DNA of 64,000 bases, taken from positions 496,001 through 560,000 of the forward strand of contig NZ_CP073720.1 of NCBI RefSeq assembly GCF_025137375.1. Direction: 5' to 3'. How positions within the stretch are numbered: the stretch's first letter is position 1; every line of letters begins with the position of its first letter. Shown here one piece after another: positions 58,316-64,000 of this stretch. Under the pieces are notes generated by a model. It saw only the letters and a list, made by a program, of their open reading frames with translations. It did no database searches and was not told where the DNA came from. The DNA comes from Dactylosporangium fulvum (GTDB taxonomy: Bacteria > Actinomycetota > Actinomycetes > Mycobacteriales > Micromonosporaceae). The position numbers and the translations under genes were made by a program.

Positions 58316-59404
58316 TTAGTTCCTGAGCACCACGATCCGGGGATGCTGTCCGGCCAGGCTGATCGGCACGCTGTCCACATGCGACAGTCCCGACGCGAGT
58401 GCGGCCCCGGCGTCGGTGGTCAGCACCACGGCCCGCCCGCCGGGGCGCAGGACCCGCCGCACCTGCGTCCAGAACAACTGCGGACGGCGGGCGAGCGACC
58501 CCCCGAACGGCACCTGCCGGTCCCACGGCGGATTGGTGACGACCAGGTCCACCGCACCGTCCGGCAGCGGCAACCGTCCGGCGTCCCCGACCACCCACGC
58601 GATGCCGGGTGTCTCCGGGCGCCCGGCGGCATTCCGCCGTGCGGCGTCCACAGCGGACGGATCGATGTCGCCGCCGAGTGCCGGGCCGGACGCCTCCAGC
58701 ACGATGGTGCCGACACCGCAGCACGGATCCAGCAGGATCTCACCGGGCCGGCGGCCGGCCAGGCGCAGCATCGCGGCCGCCACCGGCGGATGCAGGCTGC
58801 CCGGCCGGGACCACTGCCGGTATGCCCGGCGGTGCAGCGGCCGGTCGGCGATCCGCAACGCCACCAGCGCACGGTCGTCGACCAGGGTCACCCGCCACGA
58901 CAGCCCGCCCGGCGGCGGCGCGGCACCGGTGCGGCGGCTGTGATAGGGAAGCCCCAGTGCCGCCGCGACCGGCTCACCGACCGCGTCCTCGATGTCGTAG
59001 CGGGTGAAGTTGCGCCGGCCGAGGAACGACGCCGACACGTCCACACTCCGGGCCGCCGCCGGTGCGCCGCCGCACAGCCGCCGCTGGTCGAGCAGGTGCC
59101 GCACCGGCATCGCCGCCGCCGCTTTGCCCAGCATTTGCAGGTCGGCCCGCGCGCGGCCGATCCCCGCAGCGGTGGTGCCGACCAGGAACACGTCGTCGGC
59201 GCACCGCAGATCGAGCACCGCCGGGCCGGGCCGGTCGGCCTCGAACCACACCTCGCGGTGCTCCACGGCCGTCACCCGGCCCAGTTTCCCTACCTGTACC
59301 TCGTCGGCCAGCACCCGCTCGATGCCCCGCACCACCCGCGCCACCAGGCGCGCGGCGGTCACAGGGAAACAGCGGGGCCGGGACGAGGAACGGTCACCCG
59401 GCAC
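58316..59404 (-). CDS. THUMP-type RNA methyltransferase (Trm14/RlmL-like)
   Basis: A 362-residue enzyme. The N-terminal half (TAARLVARVVRGIERVLADE, FEADRPGPAVLDLRCADDVF) fits a THUMP-containing RNA-binding region. The C-terminal half is a class-I methyltransferase: motif I EILLDPCCGVGTIVLEA, acidic loop GGDIDPSAVDAARRNA and motif IV VTNPPWDRQVPFG, where NPPW marks N-methylation of a base exocyclic amine. The likely target is a guanosine in tRNA or rRNA. GTG 59404 is taken as start; GTG 59362 (VTAARLV) is nearly as good. Confidence 0.85.
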   Translation of the reverse strand: MPGDRSSSRPRCFPVTAARLVARVVRGIERVLADEVQVGKLGRVTAVEHREVWFEADRPGPAVLDLRCADDVFLVGTTAAGIGRARADLQMLGKAAAAMPVRHLLDQRRLCGGAPAAARSVDVSASFLGRRNFTRYDIEDAVGEPVAAALGLPYHSRRTGAAPPPGGLSWRVTLVDDRALVALRIADRPLHRRAYRQWSRPGSLHPPVAAAMLRLAGRRPGEILLDPCCGVGTIVLEASGPALGGDIDPSAVDAARRNAAGRPETPGIAWVVGDAGRLPLPDGAVDLVVTNPPWDRQVPFGGSLARRPQLFWTQVRRVLRPGGRAVVLTTDAGAALASGLSHVDSVPISLAGQHPRIVVLRN

Positions 59405-59736
59405 ACGCGTGCCGAAACCGCAAAGATCATGTGATCTTCTCCCACGTCGCGACTCGGGACGGCAGGAAGCCGCCCCGCATCACTGGCGAGGGGTCAACCG
59501 CAACCCGCCAGCGGTCGCGTCACACGAGGAAAAAGAACGTCATGGCGGGAACCTACCATCCCGCCACACCACGGCCGAGCCATTTTTGCCGGCCGGCCTC
59601 GGGCGCAGCCGAACCCTCAGTCGTGCCCGACCCGGGCCACCTCGGAGCCGGCCGCCGGCCCAGGCCGTCACCTGCGGCGGAGGCGGGCTGTCCGTCAGTA
59701 GGTGGGTGGAGCGACCACGACCCAGGGAGCCGTGCC
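59405..59736. other. Divergent promoter region before the dynamin-like operon
   Basis: A 332-base gap between the methyltransferase gene and the GTPase gene. GGCGGGA-ACCTACCA-TCCCGCC at 59542-59563 is a 7-bp inverted repeat. An ATG at 59539 is in frame with the GTPase and could give a 66-residue Pro-rich extension, but the GTG at 59737 with GGGAG upstream is preferred. Confidence 0.45.
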
Positions 59737-62256
59737 GTGATCGAGACAGACATCCACGCCCGCATCAACGAGGCCCTCACCGGACGCAGGAACCAGCGGT
59801 CCTTCGTCGACCGGCTCTCCGGCGACTGGCAGGCGATGGTCGGCGGCCTCGACCGACTCGTCGAACTGCTGGAGGCCGCCGAACGGTCGGCCGGCGACAA
59901 CTCGTCACTGCCGGAGCCCGCGCGGTTCCGCGGCGCACTCGACAACCTCCTGCGCGGCACCGGCAGCGACGGCACGCCGCGGCTCGCCCGGCTGCGGGAA
60001 CGCATCGGCGACGCCGGACGGCAGATCGACGCCGCCGTGGCACGCGCACGGCGCGACACGGTGAACATCGGGGTCATCGGCGGCACCAAGGTCGGCAAGA
60101 GCACGCTGCTGCGGACCATCACGAACCTGCCGGACACGGTGGTGCCCTCCACCCGGTTCAACCCGACGACGGCCGCGGCCAGCAGCATCTACCACACGGA
60201 CGGCACACCGTCGGCCACGCTGCTGCTGCACACGTGGGAGTCGTTCCGCGACCAGTACCTCGCGCCGCTGCATGAGCTCGCCGGCCTGGCCCCGGTGCCG
60301 CGGGACATCGACGGGTTCCGCCGGTTCCGCTATCCGCAGGCCGGCAGCGACGCCGCCGACGGCGCCAAGGCGGACGACTACCTGCGCAAGCTCGACGCCG
60401 CGCACCGGTCGCTGCCCAGCTACGAGCAGCTGCTGCTCGGCCCGGTGCGGACGATCACCGTCGACTTCGCCGCGTTGCGGCCGTACGTGGCCTACCCGCG
60501 GCAGGAGACCGGCGACCCGTACGAGGTGCAGCCCTACCACGCCGTGCGCAGCGTGCGGATCGAGCAGTCGTTCCTGGACGGCGCCGCGACCCGCCTCGGC
60601 CTCATCGACCTGCCGGGCGCCGGCGAGGCCGGACTCGACATCGACCGCCAGTTCCTGCGCCAGGTCAAGCACGAGATCGACCTGCTCGTCATGGTCAAGC
60701 GCGGCGACCGCAAGGGCGCTTCGTACCTCGCCGAGGACTCCTACACCCGCAACCTCGCCGACTCCGCGCGCGGCGGTGTGCCGCTCGACGACTACTACGT
60801 CGTCGCCGTCAACCGGGACCGGGCCAACGACCCGGAGGGCGCGTACTTCGCCAACACCGTCAAGAGCGTCACGGAGGTCTCCCGGGAGCGCAACATCCGG
60901 GTGCTGACCGCGGACGTCGCCGACCGCGACGAGGTGCTCGCCGAGCTGCTGCACCCGCTGCTGCGCCACCTCGCGACCCGCCTGGCGGAGATGGACCGGG
61001 CCGTGGTCCGCGAGGCGCTGACGGTCGCCGCCGGTGTCGCCACCGACGTCGCCGGCTATGCCGACGAGGCGCAGCGCTGCGCACGCGACCTGGCGCGCCT
61101 GCTGCCCAACCAGGACGACGAGTTCAGCATCCTGGCCGAGAAGCTGCGCAACGCCCTTGCCGTCGACCTCAACGCCCTGGTTCGCCGCTACGACGCGTAC
61201 CAGTCCTCGGGCGACCCGGACACGGCGCTGACCAAGGCCATCGGGGCGGCGGTTACCGAGGCACGGGCCTGGGTGCGCGGCGGCCTCGGCCACGGCGATC
61301 GGAAGACCTGGCTCACCGAGATCGAGGGCCAGTACGTCCACGGCGACCTCGAGACGAAACAGGACGAGTACTACCGGGCCAAGACCGAGATCACCAAGAT
61401 CTTCAGCCGGATCGACCCGTCGCTCGACGACGCCGTGCAGCGGCTGTGGGACGAGATCGCCGGACTGCTGCGGCACCGGCTCACCGAGGAACTGGTCCCG
61501 GCCGGCCCGCAGGCCCTGGAGCAGCTCCGCGTCACCGCGGAGGCGCGGCGGGCGCACGTCATCGGCGATGCGCTGCGCCGGCTGTGCGAGCTCAAGGAGG
61601 ACTACGGCAGCGTGGTGCTGCGGGTGACCCAGCCGATCATCCGCGGCATCCACTGGGAGCAGGCGCAGCACGCGTCGGTACCGCTACCGCCACCGCCCGC
61701 GCAGGCACCCCAGCCGCCCGCGCCCGTGCAGCGGCCACCGCAGGCGGTGCCGGTCGCGCCGGTCGCGCCGCAACCCGCACCGCGGCCACCGGCGGCCACT
61801 GGCAGCCGGTGGGTCGTCATGCCCGACGGCTCACGGAAACGGGTCTCGTCGATCATCACACCACCCGCCGCCGGCCGCCCCGATCCGAGCGACCCACGGA
61901 TCCAGCAGGGCGCGGAAGGGCTGTACGACGAACTGGCCGCCGTCGTCGACCGGTGCATCACCGAGCTGGAGCAGGAGTTGCGCGCGGAGGCCCGGCTGAT
62001 GACCCGCACGCTCGCCGCCGCGGCGGACCGGTTCTTCGACAGCATCATCCGCACCAACCGCAGCGAGAAGGACTACGAACACCTCTGCGAACCGAACCGG
62101 CGCTCCATCTGGCCGGACCGGTTCGGCGGCGGCGACGCCCGCCTCGCCGCCGACCTGTCGCTGGTCGAGGAGCAGGCCCGGACGACTGCCGAGCTGGCCG
62201 GGCTGGCCACCGGCCGGTCCACCGGGCTCCGGCTGCCGCACCCCGAGGTCTCCTGA
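59737..62256 (+). CDS. Dynamin-like large GTPase
   Basis: An 839-residue GTPase of the dynamin superfamily. G1 is NIGVIGGTKVGKSTLLRT (about residue 115), the G2 region has VVPSTRFNPTTAAASS, G3 is LGLIDLPGAGEAGLDIDRQF and G4 is a degenerate YYVVAVNRDRAND. Long helical stretches follow the G domain. A Pro-rich linker near residues 650-690 precedes a C-terminal helical end. Bacterial dynamins remodel or protect membranes and some act in phage defence or stress. It is the first gene of an operon with a kinase-like gene two bases on and a DUF4407 gene. Confidence 0.88.
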   Translation: MIETDIHARINEALTGRRNQRSFVDRLSGDWQAMVGGLDRLVELLEAAERSAGDNSSLPEPARFRGALDNLLRGTGSDGTPRLARLRERIGDAGRQIDAAVARARRDTVNIGVIGGTKVGKSTLLRTITNLPDTVVPSTRFNPTTAAASSIYHTDGTPSATLLLHTWESFRDQYLAPLHELAGLAPVPRDIDGFRRFRYPQAGSDAADGAKADDYLRKLDAAHRSLPSYEQLLLGPVRTITVDFAALRPYVAYPRQETGDPYEVQPYHAVRSVRIEQSFLDGAATRLGLIDLPGAGEAGLDIDRQFLRQVKHEIDLLVMVKRGDRKGASYLAEDSYTRNLADSARGGVPLDDYYVVAVNRDRANDPEGAYFANTVKSVTEVSRERNIRVLTADVADRDEVLAELLHPLLRHLATRLAEMDRAVVREALTVAAGVATDVAGYADEAQRCARDLARLLPNQDDEFSILAEKLRNALAVDLNALVRRYDAYQSSGDPDTALTKAIGAAVTEARAWVRGGLGHGDRKTWLTEIEGQYVHGDLETKQDEYYRAKTEITKIFSRIDPSLDDAVQRLWDEIAGLLRHRLTEELVPAGPQALEQLRVTAEARRAHVIGDALRRLCELKEDYGSVVLRVTQPIIRGIHWEQAQHASVPLPPPPAQAPQPPAPVQRPPQAVPVAPVAPQPAPRPPAATGSRWVVMPDGSRKRVSSIITPPAAGRPDPSDPRIQQGAEGLYDELAAVVDRCITELEQELRAEARLMTRTLAAAADRFFDSIIRTNRSEKDYEHLCEPNRRSIWPDRFGGGDARLAADLSLVEEQARTTAELAGLATGRSTGLRLPHPEVS

Positions 62257-62257
62257 C

Positions 62258-63652
62258 ATGGCCGGACCGCCGCTCACCGTCGCCGACCTCGGCCGGCTCG
62301 GTCCCGCGCTCGGCAGCGGCGGGCAGGCCGTCGTCTACGACGCCCCCGCCCTGCACCTGCAGAACGCCCCCGGCCAGCTCGTCTACAAGGAGTACAAGCC
62401 CGGCAAGGCACCCCGCCGCGGCGACGTGCTCAGCCTCATCACGCTCCGCGACCAGCTCGGTCCGGCCGACCGCGACCGCCTCGACGGCATCGCCACCTGG
62501 CCGCTGCGCGCCGTCACCGACGGACCCGACCTGCGCGGCGTGGTCCTGCCGCGCATCCCGGGCTCGTTCTTCCAGCCGGTCACCACACCCAGCGGCAAGC
62601 GGAAGACCTGGGTCCGCGAGGTACAGCACCTCTTCGTGGACCCCGACCGGTGCCAGCGGGTCGGCATGCCGGTGCCCAGTTGGGAACAGCGGCTGACCAT
62701 CTGCCGCGACTTCGCCGCCGCCCTCGACTTCCTGCACGGGCCGGCGGTCGACGTGGTCTTCGGCGACATCAACGCCAAGAACGAGCTGTTCCGGCTCGAC
62801 AAGGAACCCACCGTGATGTTCGTGGACTGCGACGCGGTCCGCAGACGCGGTGTGGTGACCGGAGAACCACAGCTCAACGCCCCCGACTGGGAGCCGCCGA
62901 ACCGGACCTCGCTCAACCGTTCCACCGACCTCTACAAGCTGGCGCTGTTCGTGCTGCGCTGCCTGACCACCCCCGGCGACCAGGCCTCCACCAGGACCGA
63001 TCCCGCCGAGGCGGCGGGCGTGCTCGACACGACCGGACGCGCGCTGCTCGACGCGGCGCTGCTCGGCCCGGCGGCGCAGCGGCCCGAGGCGGCCGACTGG
63101 CTGCACTACCTCAGCCGGCTGCTCGGCCGGCCGCTCGATCCGCCGCAGCTCGTCGACGTCGCGATCGACCGCACCGTCGTCCCGGCCGGCGAACCGGTCA
63201 CGATCAGCTGGACGACGACCGACGCGGTGACCGTCGAGGTGATCGCACCAGGTCACGCCCCGGTGGTCGCCGACGCGCGGTCCGGCGCCGGAACGACGCA
63301 GGTCCGCCCGGCCCGCAGCGGCCAGCTGACCGTCACGGCCCGCAACGACCACGGCGCCGACTCCCGCCGGACCCCACCGGTGGCCGTCTACGACCTGCCC
63401 GACTGGTCGGCGCTGCCCGTACCGAGCCCGCAACTCCACCTCGACGCGGTCGCGCTGCCGCCGATGCCGGACCTCCGTGCGGCCCTCGCACTGCACCCGC
63501 CGCCGATTCCCGAATCGCCGTCCCACGTCACTGTCCCGACCGCAGCACCCGTATCCGGCCGGATGCCGGATGTCGACCTGAACTACGACGCCCCGATCGA
63601 CCTGGTCTCGCTGATGCTGGCCGGTCCACCGACGATGGAGGTACGCCGATGA
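62258..63652 (+). CDS. Protein-kinase-like protein with Ig-like C-terminal domain
   Basis: A 464-residue protein. The kinase fold is divergent: glycine loop LGSGGQAVVYDAPAL, Lys in LVYKEYKPGKAPR, catalytic loop VDVVFGDINAKNELFRLD (D-x-x-x-x-N kept, HRD replaced by FGD) and metal motif MFVDCDAVRR in place of DFG. From about 305 an Ig-like beta domain follows (TVVPAGEPVTISWTTTDAVT, SGQLTVTARNDHGAD), then a Pro-rich tail. It may be active but atypical. It is one base downstream of the dynamin gene's stop and overlaps the DUF4407 gene, so the three gene products are produced together. Confidence 0.85.
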   Translation: MAGPPLTVADLGRLGPALGSGGQAVVYDAPALHLQNAPGQLVYKEYKPGKAPRRGDVLSLITLRDQLGPADRDRLDGIATWPLRAVTDGPDLRGVVLPRIPGSFFQPVTTPSGKRKTWVREVQHLFVDPDRCQRVGMPVPSWEQRLTICRDFAAALDFLHGPAVDVVFGDINAKNELFRLDKEPTVMFVDCDAVRRRGVVTGEPQLNAPDWEPPNRTSLNRSTDLYKLALFVLRCLTTPGDQASTRTDPAEAAGVLDTTGRALLDAALLGPAAQRPEAADWLHYLSRLLGRPLDPPQLVDVAIDRTVVPAGEPVTISWTTTDAVTVEVIAPGHAPVVADARSGAGTTQVRPARSGQLTVTARNDHGADSRRTPPVAVYDLPDWSALPVPSPQLHLDAVALPPMPDLRAALALHPPPIPESPSHVTVPTAAPVSGRMPDVDLNYDAPIDLVSLMLAGPPTMEVRR

Positions 63653-64000
63653 GGCCCGGTCTGGTCCTCGCCTGGGTGGGCGGGGCGCACCCGCCGCTGC
63701 TGCGCGAGTCGCCGAACGACGCCATGCGGTACAGCTCGATGGGCGCCGTGCTCGTCGGTACCGCCGGGATGGCCGCCCTGTCCGCGACATTCGCCCTGAC
63801 CACGGCGGTGCGCCTGCCGGTCGGGCCGGCCGCCGTCGTCGGCGTCCTGTGGGGCCTGCTCATCCTGAGCCTCGACCGCATGCTCGTGATCAGCATGTCC
63901 CGGCAGAACGGGTTCTGGCGCGGCCTCGGCGCCGCGCTGCCCCGGCTGGGTCTCGCGTTGCTGATCGGCACCGTCATCTCCGTGCCGCTGGTGCTGCGCA
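63649..64000 (+). CDS. DUF4407 membrane protein (partial)
   Basis: The first 117 codons are in the window; the gene runs off the right edge. It begins MRPGLVLAWVGGAHPPLLRE, then SPNDAMRYSSMGAVLVGTAG, with membrane segments GAVLVGTAGMAALSATFAL, AAVVGVLWGLLILSLDRML and LGLALLIGTVISVPLVLR. The Asp-Arg pair in SLDRMLVISM is a DUF4407 landmark. These are membrane proteins of unknown role. The start overlaps the kinase-like gene's stop (ATGA). It is probably the membrane arm of the dynamin-kinase system. Confidence 0.85.
   Translation, partial: MRPGLVLAWVGGAHPPLLRESPNDAMRYSSMGAVLVGTAGMAALSATFALTTAVRLPVGPAAVVGVLWGLLILSLDRMLVISMSRQNGFWRGLGAALPRLGLALLIGTVISVPLVLR

Noticed and set aside
1..64000. tRNA and rRNA genes
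   Set aside because: No cloverleaf-like or rRNA-like segment was noticed by eye in the non-coding gaps; a covariance-model search would be needed to exclude a small RNA gene.

Overview
The window is about 64 kb of very GC-rich DNA with GTG and TTG starts, ATGA/GTGA stop-start overlaps, ECF42 sigma factors, a SARP/BTAD regulator, a DUF4407 gene and a fused Hsp70-membrane protein. This points to a filamentous actinomycete, plausibly Micromonosporaceae; I cannot name a species. No rRNA, tRNA, CRISPR array or intact insertion sequence was seen.

Layout. 0.7-3.6 kb: a DGPF protein, its ECF42 sigma factor and a SUKH protein. 3.6-13.4 kb: an accessory stretch of small, mostly minus-strand genes, many broken. 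It holds three decayed copies of one actinomycete family, two aminoglycoside-phosphotransferase-type genes (one frameshifted), a tyrosine-recombinase remnant and a short motif seen five times. 13.6-25.2 kb: two cyclase-family hydrolases, an Hsp70-type ATPase with its membrane partner, a GT87 mannosyltransferase, a toxin-antitoxin pair whose PIN toxin has lost its 5' end, a flavin oxidase and a YceI protein. 25.2-33.0 kb: a CHAT protease gene convergent with a four-gene unit encoding a coiled-coil protein, a Cas4-like Fe-S nuclease, an unknown protein and an SF1 helicase. 33.0-34.2 kb: operator-like 10-bp tandem repeats, an MmpS-like lipoprotein and a LuxR regulator. 34.4-40.8 kb: a PIN-like nuclease convergent with a DUF559-type nuclease, a small putative DNA-binding protein and a dual-ATPase HerA-like protein. 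41-47.7 kb: housekeeping-type genes (cold-shock domain, GNAT, cupin, NUDIX, NADP oxidoreductase) and a GntR-ABC exporter unit. 47.7-49.7 kb: three neighbouring genes that each keep both ends but lack the middle. 49.7-55.2 kb: a candidate peptide cluster of MauE, S26 peptidase, SARP regulator, a 64-residue peptide with eight cysteines, a TlpA-like protein and an ABC exporter. 55.3-64 kb: small genes, a secreted GH16-CBM13 glucanase, an RNA methyltransferase and a dynamin-like GTPase, kinase-like and DUF4407 operon that runs off the end.

The parts that most deserve attention are the peptide cluster and the two adjacent nuclease-ATPase loci with the shared operator repeats between them. Functions for these are inferred from domains and gene order only.
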